Under the pieces are notes generated by a model. It ran no database searches and had not been told where the DNA came from. It was given only the letters and a program-made list of their open reading frames with translations. Of a DNA stretch of 64,000 nucleotides, positions 35,101 to 45,009 are shown in pieces. The stretch comes from Cercis canadensis (lineage: Eukaryota > Streptophyta > Magnoliopsida > Fabales > Fabaceae): NCBI GenBank assembly GCA_003255065.1, contig QAOA01003765.1, positions 62,001 to 126,000 on the forward strand, written 5' to 3'. Within the stretch, counting starts at the first letter, position 1. Each line of letters begins with the position of its first letter. A program made the translations under genes and the position numbers.

Positions 35101-35602
35101 ATTCTGCCCAAAAGAAGTTTAAAAGACTAAATATGAGGGTTAACTACTGTATAAAAAGTGTATTCATCACTCGGGCATCTACAGAAAGAAGGTTACACAT
35201 TGTTTGGAAAGCGCGAAGAAATCCCCACCCATTGGTATAGAGTTGAATAGGGGCCGTGTTCACAGTACAGAAGAACTCCATTTCGAAATCTGTAAGTGGC
35301 AGCTCGGCCCCCACTCTATCCAGATAAGCTACGTTAAAGGTGAAAAAATTATTGTTGGGATAATCCTCGCAAACAGGAGAGTTTCGAGGACAGGCCTCTA
35401 AATCAGAATCATGGTAGTCCCAATTTATGTTAATAAAGTTTTCTTTCATTTCCTTAACATATTGAGGCCGGATGGACAACCTAGTTAACCTAATCCCCTG
35501 GTGGACAAAAAGAGGTACAGAAGCCTGCATAGAACAAACTTCTACACAAGACCCATTAGAAAACCCAAAAGAACTACCAGAACCCTCACCAGATGAACTC
35601 AT
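32194..35602 (-). pseudogene. Antisense additional ORF of Tat element 2, split by a solo LTR
   Basis: On the strand opposite to gag-pol an ORF begins at 35602 (MSSSGEGSGSSFGFSNGS) and is open for about 144 codons to the insertion point at 35170. It includes SVPLFVHQGIRLTRLSIRPQ, NFININWDYHDSDLEACPRN and GAELPLTDFEMEFFCTVNTA. Left of the inserted LTR it continues as FFHFFTLKDTKEFKQEFMYI, ASHPRLCLMKLVVESAKG and SELFKLRAKDLISRYL. A likely intron follows at about 33370-33430, then a Lys/Arg-rich linker, a coiled-coil-like part and an acidic tail (KKVWDGQLEEVDGDEDNYGH), ending near 32194. The order of motifs matches the antisense ORF of element 1. The function is unknown. It lies between the repeat blocks and the 3' LTR. 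Confidence 0.72.
33809..35169 (-). mobile_element. Solo LTR inserted in the antisense ORF of element 2
   Basis: The segment begins TGATGAGC and ends TTCATCA, with 6-base inverted ends TGATGA/TCATCA. It is flanked by CTCGG on both sides (33804-33808 and 35170-35174). Removing it and one CTCGG restores the line-up with element 1 (CATCTACT... region at 16050-16065), which confirms it as an insertion. It has no coding motifs. A TATA-like TTTATATGC on the minus strand suggests minus orientation. Confidence 0.82.
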
Positions 35603-36072
35603 TTTTTCTTAAGAACAACCCGAGCTAAGAAACCCAATGGCAGGCAACAGGAAAAGATTTTTTACTTGATTAACAAATTCCGAGCAGAATGTTTGGAGTG
35701 TTCAAGTATGCTAAAGTTCTCTCCGACCTCAAACCGATCTCTGAATATTTTTGCAAAAGAGTAGGGCGAGATCTAGGGTTTTCCTATATAGTGCCAAAAA
35801 TTCTCATCCAATGGTCCGACTTAATTGCATCCAACGGATAGGATACAGCCGCCTAAGAGCTCGGGAAGTGCAAATGTCGTATCCGCATCAGCCTTTCTAC
35901 CTCTAGACGTGCGATTCGCAGCGGCTATACTTGCTACCTCTCTGACTACCATTCGGGTTATGACACGTGGCCAAACGACGAGTACTAAACAGTCTACGTA
36001 AAGTAGTCATTTTGACCTGCCTCTTGGCTCAAAGATCAGTATTGTCGTATTCCAAGCTTTGATGGGGGCAAG

Positions 36073-36404
36073 TGTAATGGCCTTTTTATCAGCCCTTATC
36101 CCATAAGGTCCAGTTAGCCAAAAAGGGCCATTTGACCAAGGCCTAGTACCGAATTTGTCAGCTCATGCTTCCGTTTTACTCAGAACCCCTATAAATACCC
36201 TTCCTATTTCAGGTAACGGACTTTTTAGACCCTTGATCATTAATAACCCCTTTTTGCTAGGTCTAACCTAATTTAATCTTCGGAGCTCAAAAATAAGAAC
36301 TCGGCCCTCCTTTTCTACTTGTGCTGGTTAACTCAACTTTACCCGACCTTCGAGATCTCCCCGATCTCTGTGACCCGACCCGACCTCAGACTCAGGCATC
36401 GTTA
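36073..36404 (+). repeat. 3' LTR of element 2
   Basis: Begins TGTAATGGCCTTTTTATCAG after the purine-rich GATGGGGGCAAG (36061-36072, the probable polypurine tract) and ends GGCATCGTTA, followed by GGTAC. Confidence 0.87.
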
Positions 36405-36409
36405 GGTAC

Positions 36410-37027
36410 TTTGGGTTACGACTCTAAATTTGAATACAAAACTTACAAGCCCTTAGGATGACTTCAATACCTCTTAGCTACAAGTTGTTTAGTATCCATG
36501 TAAAATTTGTTTACAAGACTACACTTGCTATGATTTAAGAAATTGTGCAAAACATAGCTACATTCCAATAACTAATTATAAATAGCAGACACCTAAATAA
36601 TTTTTTTTTTATTCTTCCTTTGTCTCAATTGGCAATCTAGCATTTCTCTGAAGTAAACTAACATCATATGAAATTATAATATAATAGGTGGAGGTATCAC
36701 TGCGAGATTAATTTAATCCTGATTTTCTAAATATAAATACTCAAAAATGATGTTGGGATAATTTTTTATCAATAAAAATGAGTTTGACATTTTATTTGGT
36801 TGTTTGGTGTAATATAAGCTTCAAATTCATTTCCAAGAAAGTGATGGTGGTAGATAAATTGGATATCCGACTGATCGCATGATTAGTCAAAGATGTTTTT
36901 TCCCCCTAGAATGGGAATTAAAGAAGACTCCCTTTAGCCACATAAGCTAAGATGAAGTGTTCAATTGAAAATAAAAATAAAAAATTGGACCATGAAATGT
37001 TAGCAAAGATTGAAAAGGAAATCAAAT
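36410..37027. other. Intergenic, nothing recognised
   Basis: AT-rich sequence with no coding motif or repeat that I can identify. Confidence 0.35.
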
Positions 37028-37125
37028 GGTTTATGACCGAGTGATACTGAAGTTGTCCTCAAGGCACATGAGCTTTGTATTTGAATCCAAAATTATAGTC
37101 AAAGTACCCAAAAAATAAAATAAAA
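37028..37125 (+). mobile_element. tRNA-derived SINE-like copy 2
   Basis: TTTATGACCGAGTGATACTGAAG, then ATTTGAATCCAAAATTATAG and an A-rich end (CCCAAAAAATAAAATAAAA), parallel the unit at 24911. The B-box-like part (TTTGAATCC) is closer to consensus here, and the A box is weaker. Confidence 0.45.
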
Positions 37126-38477
37126 AGGAAAACGATAATGCATGAGCTTTTTCCTGATTTCTTATCTAGACGTGTAGTTGGGCTGGGCATGCCTAATGTC
37201 TGTTGGTATCTATTTGATACGTAAATCATGACAGATAAGACTTAATGGACCATGACTAATCGAGCATGATACATTTGGTTTTTTGGTTGCTAATCGGCAT
37301 GACAGCATATTCACAAGAATTCTAGGGTTCTAATAGAAATAGAATATATATAAGCGCTTTGACAATGTGTTTAGGCCACCACTAATCATGATCGATCCAA
37401 CACCATGTTCTCCAAGAAATGACACAATCAATGTTCATATTCTACCAATTAGGACCATGCCCCTTTGTGACTGATCATGAGTTGACCATCCCTTGCCTTA
37501 TGTATGGACAATTTATGTGCAACCTATATATGTTACATTCAACAACTGGCTCTTTTCTAGCTTAAAAAAAAAAGAAAAAAGAAAAAAAAAAACCAGCTAG
37601 CTCCTTGACAAGTATCACCATCCCTCAAGGGCTCTTGAGGTGTGATGTAGTTTCATTAGTTATGTCATGGTACTATCTATGTAAATGATAATTGTTGTTC
37701 CCAAGCCTACAAAATAGAAAATAATATACAAGTAATAACAATAGGTTAGAGAAAAATTAGAGATGTGGCACCAGGATGAGGCACGGGTATCTCGTTTTCT
37801 TTAAGACAATTCACACCTCTCGCAGGTGATTTTTAGTATATCCACCAGGTGCAGCGAGTTTTAGACGTGTTGCCTCCAAGATACAACAGCCCAGTAGCCA
37901 CATCATTTATCCTCCAATATTCTGCACAAATAGGAGGAAATGACTCTCTCCAACACTCTTCTCTACCCAAGTGTTTACTTACACAATATAAGCAAATAAT
38001 ATGCACACACTACAATTAGGTTGCACTTACAAATGTGTCTCATACTCATTCCAATTGTAGAAGCACATACACATATATATAGTGTAGTGTACTACCTTTT
38101 CAAATTCTAGCTATTAGCCACAATTAAATAAATATTATAAGCTTTTAAAACAAAGAATCAAAGCACAAATAAAATAGCCAATTAAAAGCCAAAACCATTA
38201 AGCCAATTAAAGCATTTCAAAGCATTTTATAATGCAGTTACATAGCCATAATTGAATAATTTTAAGGCTAATAATAAAAGCCTTTAAACACAATAAACAT
38301 AGAGAAGAGAAATTGTAACATATATAACCGTTAGACATTAAACATATATTTATTTTTAATAAAATACCAACAATAATTCCTCTACCAAATATTATATGTA
38401 ATTGGCCCAAAAACCAGAAAAACTATAGAAACATTCTTCTAAGGATAGCTACCCCTGGCATATCATACCTTAAACTA
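37126..38477. other. Intergenic, nothing firmly recognised
   Basis: No gene is seen. An A-rich run lies at 37563-37592. A GC-richer island at about 37770-37930 (GGCACGGGTATCTCG, TTGCCTCCAAGATACAACAG) looks like part of a dispersed repeat, but I could not find its ends. Confidence 0.3.
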
Positions 38478-39065
38478 TCAACAAGAAAACAATCTGTTAC
38501 CTTCACGAAGAGAATGCATCAAAACAACCTGCCACTCCCTTTCATGAGCTCCCTTACCTCACAAATTAGTGGATAACGAGGGTGCAGGTCGTTGAAGCAG
38601 CTGTTAACCAGTCTTAGTGTTAGAAGTTAATTTAGAAATAATGTCAATAGTTAAGCTAAGAGGGTTACAAAGTTAAATCATATGTTAATGGTTATAGGTT
38701 ACATTGTAACTCCTCAATGAATTTAGGTATTAAGGCAATAGTTATTAGAAATAATAAGGCCCTATGTAATTGCTCTAGTTACAGTTACAATTTGTAATTT
38801 GGAGAGTTATGAGGAATACTATATAAGGAGATATTGTTTTGGTCTCAAAGGCATAAGCCAAAAAAGATTATTCAGAGTTATAAAATGTCATTTCAGTCCC
38901 TTTTTGTTCTCTTTCAAATATTTTCCATCTAGATTGCTTATTCGATCCTAGGCCAACTATACTTTCGTGTAGTGCAAAATTTTTAGATTCTCTAGCATAT
39001 AGCACTTAGATAATCTGATTTGAAAGCAACTCGAGTAAGACCCATACTTCAAGTGGTCTTTTGTT
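38478..39065 (-). pseudogene. LINE-type RNase H fragment, split by a solo LTR
   Basis: On the minus strand, 39005-39060 reads RVAFKSDY, and across the inserted LTR it continues at 38612-38478 as LRLVNSCFNDLHPRYPLI, CEVRELM and, after a one-base shift, REWQVVLMHSLREGNRLFSC. ESD-x-LRLVN, the LIxxIRxLM stretch and REWxV..HxxREGNxxAD are the landmarks of the C-terminal RNase H of plant LINEs. Only this domain's end is left, with a frameshift and no AD-x-LA end. Confidence 0.6.
38618..39004 (+). mobile_element. 387-bp solo LTR inserted in the LINE fragment
   Basis: The segment starts TGTTAGAAGTTAA and ends GCATATAGCA. It is flanked by CTTAG (38613-38617 and 39005-39009). It has a TATA-like ACTATATAAGGAG at about 38819. 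Removing it rejoins the RNase H reading frame on the other strand. The size and TGTTAG start fit a Copia-type LTR, but the superfamily is inference. Confidence 0.72.
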
Positions 39066-39740
39066 ATATCATTATTCGTTTTAACCTTTTTAATCTTTTA
39101 TTTCTTGAGGTGTTAACCTCTTTAAGCAAAGCCTTATAGTAATATGTTAGATTCGCAAAGTAATAAAGTTGAATTATAATATAACGAGTACCAAACAGAT
39201 TGTAGCAGAGTGGTACTGAGGTCGTTCTTCAAGCTTATGAATTTTGTGTCACAATTTTTTTTGTTGGTATGATTGTCACTCATAATTTTTTTTTTTTTTT
39301 TTTTTTTTATATATTTTATAAGTCTATCTTTGTAATATGTTTAAGTGAAATATTTTCTATGAATTAAATTTGATAATACTTTTTACATCACATGTGAGCT
39401 AGTTTATATATAAAGGGACATATAGAAGAAGACAAAATATAAGTAATGGGCAGTGGGAAGGATCAATCAACGAGTAAATGAGGACATTTAAGATATAACA
39501 TGTTTGCATGTGGATATACAACTAGCTAGTTATAACGTCAAAGTCAGAATTTGTTGATGATGAAGCCTTGCAAATAAAATTGCCCAAAAAGTAGGGAAAA
39601 GATACAAAAAGGGGGCGTGAAAGTCGTCCTCGTCCACATAATGGGCATAATTCATCAATAATATGGGGTCCCCTTGTAAGATACCATTGGGAACAAGTTG
39701 GAATATTGATGGTGATAAGCAATATCTTAGCACCTCTCCA
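39066..39740. other. Upstream region of the subtilase, with SINE-like copy 3 and poly-T
   Basis: A SINE-like unit (GTAGCAGAGTGGTACTGAGG ... GAATTTTGTGTCAC) lies at about 39190-39260, followed by a T run at 39284-39308. The rest is AT-rich with no coding motif. Confidence 0.4.
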
Positions 39741-39746
39741 TCCCTC

Positions 39747-39753
39747 TATATAA
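39747..39753 (+). promoter_or_regulatory. TATA box of the subtilase gene
   Basis: TATATAA in CCCTCTATATAAGTCCC lies 64 bases upstream of the start codon. This fits a short 5' UTR of roughly 30-40 bases. The gene has no other clear TATA nearby. Confidence 0.65.
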
Positions 39754-39816
39754 GTCCCTCAACTTCACATTTGTGTTCCAAAACCATCCACTTCCAAATT
39801 CAAATATTGCTTAGTT

Positions 39817-42117
39817 ATGGCTACACATAATTTTTGTGTCTGTCTGGGGTTCTCCTTTGTCATCACAATCTTTCACTTTGTTCCCATGTTGGCTCAATCC
39901 CAAAATTATATAGTCCACATGGACTTATCAGCTATGCCCAAAGCCTTCTCCAACCAACACAGCTGGTACTTGGCCATCCTTTCCTCCGTATTGGACAATT
40001 CTAAAGCTACCACTGCCACTTTTAACTCTTTCTCTTCCAAGCTTATCTATAGCTATACCCATGTCATAAATGGCTTTAGTGCACGTCTATCCCCTGCTGA
40101 ACTTGAAGCCTTGAAAACCTCTACAGGCTATATTTCAGCAATTCGAGATTTGCCCATCAAACGTGACACAACACATACGCCCCAATTCATTGGTCTCAAT
40201 TCCAATTCAGGGGCATGGCCAGCAGCAGAGTATGGTAGAGATATTATTATAGGTGTTGTGGACTCTGGAATTTGGCCAGAAAGTGAAAGCTTTAAGGATG
40301 ATGGGTTTTCTGAAATCCCTTCACGATGGAAAGGAGAATGTCAAATAGGTACCCAATTCAATTCATCTTTGTGCAACAAGAAACTCATCGGAGCTCGCTT
40401 CTTTAACAAAGGATTGATGGCCCATAATCCCAACATAACCATAACCATGAACTCTACTCGTGACACTGAAGGTCACGGGACTCACACGTCATCCACCGCT
40501 GCTGGGGGTTATGTCAGCGGTGCATCGTACTTTGGCTATGCCTCTGGAACAGCCATAGGCGCAGCTCCACGGGCTCGTGTGGCTATGTACAAGGCCTTGT
40601 GGGAACAGGGATCCTACTCCTCTGATATAATTGCTGCAATTGATAGTGCAATTGAAGATTGTGTAGATGTTATTTCCTTGTCATTGGGCTTAGATGGGTT
40701 ACCTTTGTATGAAGACCCTATTGCTATAGCCACATTTGCAGCTTTGAACAAAGGCATTTTTGTGTCTACATCAGCAGGGAACGAAGGCCCATCTCTTGAA
40801 ATTTTGCATAATGGGACACCATGGGTTATAACTGCTGCCGCTGGTGCCTTGGATCGTGAATTTCAAGGGACTCTAACGCTTGGTAATGGAGTTCCAATCA
40901 CCGGCTCGTCTCTTTATGCAGGAAACTCCTCTGCAGAACAAGCTCCAATTGTTTACATGGGCTTGTGTGACAATGTGAAGGAACTGATCAAAGTCAAGAA
41001 CATGATTGTGGTGTGCGAAGATAAGAATGATACCGTTAGCGATCAAGTGGATAATCTTGAGACAGCAAAAGTTGTCGGAGGTATTTTCATATCAAATAGT
41101 TCTGATATAACATTCTTCATTCAGTCAACGTTTCCGGCTGTCTTTTTGGATCCGAAGAAGGGAGAAAATGTCAAAGATTACCTCAAGAAAAACTCTACCC
41201 CAAAAGCAAGTTTGTCTTTTGGGAAGACAATTCTGGGTACCAAACCAGCACCAAGTGTGGATATTTACAGCTCTAGAGGGCCATCACAGAGTTGCCCATT
41301 TGTGTTAAAGCCTGATATTTTGGCTCCTGGTACATTGGTGTTAGCTGCATGGCCACAAAATGTTGCTGTAGCGCAAGTGGGTTCCAAAGATGTCTTCAGC
41401 AACTTCAATTTGATAAGTGGAACATCTATGTCTTGCCCACATGTTACAGGAGTAGCAGCCCTTTTAAAAGGGGCACACCCTGAATGGAGTCCTGCAGCTA
41501 TTCGATCAGCTATAATGACCACATCAGATGCATTGGATAATACACAAGAACCCATTAAAGATATTGGTGATGATTACAAACCAGCCTCTCCTCTAGCCTT
41601 GGGAGCTGGTCATATCAACCCTAACAAGGCCCTTGACCCTGGTCTAGTTTACGATGCACAAATACAAGATTATATTAACCTTCTTTGTGCACTCAACTTC
41701 ACCCAGAAGAACATTACAACCATCACGAAATCCTCTTCAAACAATTGCTCCACCCCTTCTTTGGACCTCAACTATCCTTCTTTTATTGCTTTCTTCAATG
41801 CCAATGATACAGCCTCACCTGAGACAAAAATAGTCAAAGAATTTCAGAGAACTGTAACAAATGTTGGCAATGGACAGTCAAACTACGTGGCAAGCGTTGC
41901 ACCCATTAAAGGGTTTGAGATTAGTGTAATCCCAAACAAATTAATCTTCAAGGAGAAGAATGAGAAGCTAAGCTTCAAGCTAAGGATACAAGGTCCAAGA
42001 TTGATGAAGGAGAATGTTGCTTTTGGATATCTTACTTGGATGGACCAAATACACGTGGTCCGGAGCCCCATTGTGGTCACTAATCTCAACTCAGTACCAA
42101 TATCGTCACAGAGCTGA
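39817..42117 (+). CDS. Subtilisin-like serine protease, SBT1 type, intronless
   Basis: A secreted plant subtilase of 766 residues with no intron, frameshift or stop; the family is usually 740-780 residues. Residues 1 to about 27 are a signal peptide (hydrophobic FSFVITIFHFVPMLA). About 30-117 is the I9 propeptide (NYIVHMDLSAM, LIYSYTHVINGFSARLS), and the mature enzyme probably starts at TTHTPQF (118). The catalytic residues are Asp149 (GVVDSGIWPES), His220 (EGHGTHTSSTAAG), oxyanion Asn322 (STSAGNEGP) and Ser537 (SGTSMSCPHVTG). A protease-associated domain sits at about 370-460 and a fibronectin-III-like C-terminus at about 660-760 (RTVTNVGNGQSNYVASV). Several NxS/T sites fit apoplastic glycosylation. 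The substrate cannot be inferred. It resembles the SBT1.9/xylem-type subgroup, but orthology is not shown. Confidence 0.95.
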   Translation: MATHNFCVCLGFSFVITIFHFVPMLAQSQNYIVHMDLSAMPKAFSNQHSWYLAILSSVLDNSKATTATFNSFSSKLIYSYTHVINGFSARLSPAELEALKTSTGYISAIRDLPIKRDTTHTPQFIGLNSNSGAWPAAEYGRDIIIGVVDSGIWPESESFKDDGFSEIPSRWKGECQIGTQFNSSLCNKKLIGARFFNKGLMAHNPNITITMNSTRDTEGHGTHTSSTAAGGYVSGASYFGYASGTAIGAAPRARVAMYKALWEQGSYSSDIIAAIDSAIEDCVDVISLSLGLDGLPLYEDPIAIATFAALNKGIFVSTSAGNEGPSLEILHNGTPWVITAAAGALDREFQGTLTLGNGVPITGSSLYAGNSSAEQAPIVYMGLCDNVKELIKVKNMIVVCEDKNDTVSDQVDNLETAKVVGGIFISNSSDITFFIQSTFPAVFLDPKKGENVKDYLKKNSTPKASLSFGKTILGTKPAPSVDIYSSRGPSQSCPFVLKPDILAPGTLVLAAWPQNVAVAQVGSKDVFSNFNLISGTSMSCPHVTGVAALLKGAHPEWSPAAIRSAIMTTSDALDNTQEPIKDIGDDYKPASPLALGAGHINPNKALDPGLVYDAQIQDYINLLCALNFTQKNITTITKSSSNNCSTPSLDLNYPSFIAFFNANDTASPETKIVKEFQRTVTNVGNGQSNYVASVAPIKGFEISVIPNKLIFKEKNEKLSFKLRIQGPRLMKENVAFGYLTWMDQIHVVRSPIVVTNLNSVPISSQS

Positions 42118-43365
42118 AGTGCTTTACATGAATCAAAATATACATATTCGGTTTTATGAATAATAATAATCACTTCTAATTTGAGGAACATGGTTATATA
42201 TGAAGATTGCCGTGCAGGTAATTAGATAAGCTTCTGTGAATTTTATTCAGTAATTTTTTTTTTTAACCATAAACATCTTGTTTCAAAAGAAACTGCAAAT
42301 ATTATATAAAAAAAATCTGAATTATCGCTGGAGTTGAGACGTACAAATTATAGAGAAGAATAAGATAATTGAGTGACGAGGAAGTAGACAAGAGAAACCA
42401 AAATTTGTATAGGCTGGAACTTTTATGATGCATGTGCTGAGGGAATCAAAGTATCCATCAGTACTATATATTATCAATTTCTGTTTGATGCGTGGCCATA
42501 ACCTTCACTTGATAATTTTCTAAGGTGATGGTTGTTTTTCTATTTTAGTGTTAGAGTCCTGCCCTGTAGCATGACCTATTTGATTTTTTGCGTAGTGTAT
42601 AGCTACCTAATAATGCATAATGGTCATGTCATACTCATCGATTTGACTCCAAGTCATGCTATATAACAATTAATTATTATTGGCTTAGTAATACTTACTA
42701 ACATCAGAACTTCACACAATCACACAACAAAATTAGTCTAAAAATTTCTTAAAAAAAGTTAAGATTGCAAGCATGAATTTTTATTTCTTATATTCTCAAT
42801 TAAAAAAAATTTAACTCTACTTATTTATAACATAAGAAAAGTACTATAATTTCATAGGGTGTCATGGATCCCATAATGTATCAATAATTGAGGTGTGAGT
42901 TTCTGACGATAAGTGAAAAGTCCCAGTGTGGGTAGGCATGTGTCACTGCCATGACTAGTGATTATGAGTTAATGGTTTCTCGATGTATTGGAAATATACA
43001 AGATTTCTCTATGTATAAGAAAGCGACCACTCGCATATAATGGTGAAGGGTCGTCCTTTCTAAAACTACTTTGAATTAAACAAGAAGGAAATGTCAAATG
43101 TGAGTATGTGATAGGCACTATAGCCCTTTCTGTTTTCTATTGATAACCTTCTTCAGTAATGTATGGGTATAATCCTAACTAAACAAACATAGACCTCATA
43201 TTATTGGAAGAATGGAGCTTTATTTTTCTATGTAATAAAATGATTTACGGAAGCGATGTGCATTTGTAAAATTTCTCATACTTATTGTAGTTTTTTCAAG
43301 GCATGGAGCTTCGTTTAGGAACATTTGTCAATAACTAGAAAGTTTTGAATCATGAAAAAGATAGA
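42118..43365. other. Downstream of subtilase, nothing recognised
   Basis: The 3' UTR of the subtilase probably ends after GAATAATAATAATCAC (about 42158). The remainder is AT-rich sequence without a gene or a repeat that I can identify. Confidence 0.4.
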
Positions 43366-44180
43366 GTTAAATACATTTTTCATCCCTAAATTAATTTTTA
43401 AATGTTACTTTAGTATTTGATTTATTTTTAGTGTCACTTTAGTTCTCAAATAATCATTTTGCCTGTTAAATTAGTCCTTTAAGTGATAATTTGTTTGTAT
43501 TACAGATAATTGATTTGACGGGTAATATGATTATTCTAGTATTGAAGTGATACAAAAAATAAAGGCTTAATTGTAATTTTAGTCCTCCTATTTTAACAAC
43601 TTGAACTTTTTGGTCCCCCTTGTTTAAAAATGAACTATTGAGTCTCTCTATATTCATAAAATGTACAATTTTGGTCTTTTTGTTTTTAAGTCAAAATTCT
43701 TTGGTTTATTTCAAGATGTAAAGTTCTTTAATTCATAATCCCACCGTTCAGATTAAAGAGCTACGTCTTGTGAACCTCCTCACTAAATTTCAACTCGATT
43801 TAACGGTGAATGAGTCTAGATTTTTGGTTAGATGAAAATTTATGATTTTGGTATTTTGGGTTGCATCCCACCATTAGATCGAGTTGAAATTGAGTAGGGA
43901 GGTTCACAAGACGTAGCTCTTCAATCTGAACGGTGAGATTATGAATTAAAGAACTTTACACATTGAAATAAACCTAAGAATTTTGACTTAAAGACAAAAT
44001 GACCAAAATTATATATTTTATGAATATAGAGGAACTCAATAGTTCATTTTTAAAGAAAGATGACCAAAAAGTTCAAATTGTTAAAATAGGGGGGACTAAA
44101 ATTGAAATTAAACTAAAAATAAATCGGTTACTAAAGTGATATTTGAGAAATAATTCAAGAATGAAAAAAAATATTTTATT
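43366..44180. mobile_element. Older MITE whose two halves flank the nested foldback copy A
   Basis: Left of the foldback, GTTAAATACATTTTTCATCC and ACTTTAGTATTTGATTTATT match the reverse complement of the sequence right of it (ATAAATCGGTTACTAAAGTG, AATGAAAAAAAATATTTTAT). This gives an outer inverted repeat of roughly 60 bases interrupted by the 551-bp insertion. The outer ends are approximate and no target duplication was resolved. Confidence 0.5.
43564..44114. mobile_element. Foldback MITE copy A, long inverted arms, 9-bp target duplication
   Basis: The left end GGCTTAATTGTAATTTTAGT mirrors the right end: the reverse complement of 44095-44114 reads AGTTTAATTTCAATTTTAGT. The arms pair for about 230 bases each, for example GAGCTACGTCTTGTGAACCT on the left and AGGTTCACAAGACGTAGCTC on the right. 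The element is flanked by AAAAATAAA (43555-43563 and 44115-44123). A 9-bp duplication and long inverted ends point to the Mutator superfamily. There is no coding capacity. Confidence 0.75.
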
Positions 44181-44309
44181 GAAAAAAATAATTAAAAGCA
44201 CTCTCAGCAAAAAAGAAAAAACGAATAGAAACGATTGATGTTGGATATTAAACTGTTTATTTTTTTGTCCAATATGAATCACATGGGGTTGTAAGCTAGT
44301 TTATATATA

Positions 44310-44929
44310 AGTTTAATTGTAATTTTGGTCATTCTATTTTAACAATTTTAACTTTTTGGTCTATCTTGTTTAAAAGGAAACTATTTAGTCCCTCTATATT
44401 CATAAAATGTGCAATTTTGATTCTTTTGTCTTTAAGCCAAAATTTCTTAGGTCTATTTAAGGATTTAAAATTCTCTGATTCATAATCTCATCGTTCAAAT
44501 TGAAGAGATACATCTTGTGAACCTCCCCACACAATTTTAGCTCGATCTAATGGTAAATAAATCTAGATCTGTGGTTAGATAAAAACTTATAATTTTAATT
44601 TTTTGGGCTACANATTTCAGCTCGATCTAACGGTAAATGAATTTAGATTTATGGTTAGATAAAAACTTTTAATTTTGATATTTTGGACTACGCCCTACTA
44701 TTAGATAGAGCTGAAATTTTATGAGGAAATTCACAAGACTAAACTCTTCAATTTGAACGGTGAGATTGTGAGTTGGAATACTTTACACCTTAAACTAAAG
44801 TTGAGAAATGACGAAAGAATTAAAATTGCACATTTTATAAATATAAAAAAATTAAATTATTTTTTTTTAAATAAGAGGGACCAAAAAGTTCAAATTCTTA
44901 AAATTAAAGGAGAAAATTGTAATTAAGCC
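44310..44929. mobile_element. Foldback MITE copy B, 9-bp target duplication
   Basis: The ends AGTTTAATTGTAATTTTGGT and (reverse complement) GGCTTAATTACAATTTTCTC match copy A. The flanks are TTATATATA on both sides (44301-44309 and 44930-44938), a 9-bp duplication. The centre holds a roughly 85-base direct repeat around an N at 44613 (AGCTCGATCTAACGGTAAAT on both sides), so the loop length may be an assembly error. Confidence 0.75.
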
Positions 44930-45009
44930 TTATATATAAAGGGACATACAGAAAAAGACAAAAGACAGGTTCACTTTTTTGTTTTTTTTTGTTTTTTTCA
45001 CGCATATCA

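Larger units (their letters stand above)
25433..36404 (+). mobile_element. Ty3/Gypsy Tat-type LTR retrotransposon (element 2), decayed
   Basis: LTRs at 25433-25761 and 36073-36404 are bracketed by GGTAC (25428-25432 and 36405-36409). The internal order is PBS, gag, protease, RT, RNase H, archaeal-type RNase H, integrase, two tandem-repeat blocks and an antisense extra ORF, the same as element 1. The LTRs share only the TATA-containing middle and the ends with element 1, so this is a sister family and not a copy. The last bases of the 3' LTR are GTTA and not GTCA. Reading frames are better preserved than in element 1 but still carry stops and changed catalytic residues. A solo LTR (33809-35169) splits the antisense ORF. 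Confidence 0.9.

Noticed and set aside
43564..44929. A CRISPR array or a structured RNA gene
   Set aside because: The repeats form two large inverted-repeat elements with target duplications in a plant genome; no spaced short direct repeats.
44301..44939. TTATATATAA as part of the MITE ends rather than target duplication
   Set aside because: The sequence is palindromic, so either reading is possible; copy A with its non-palindromic AAAAATAAA flanks fixes the element ends and supports a 9-bp duplication.
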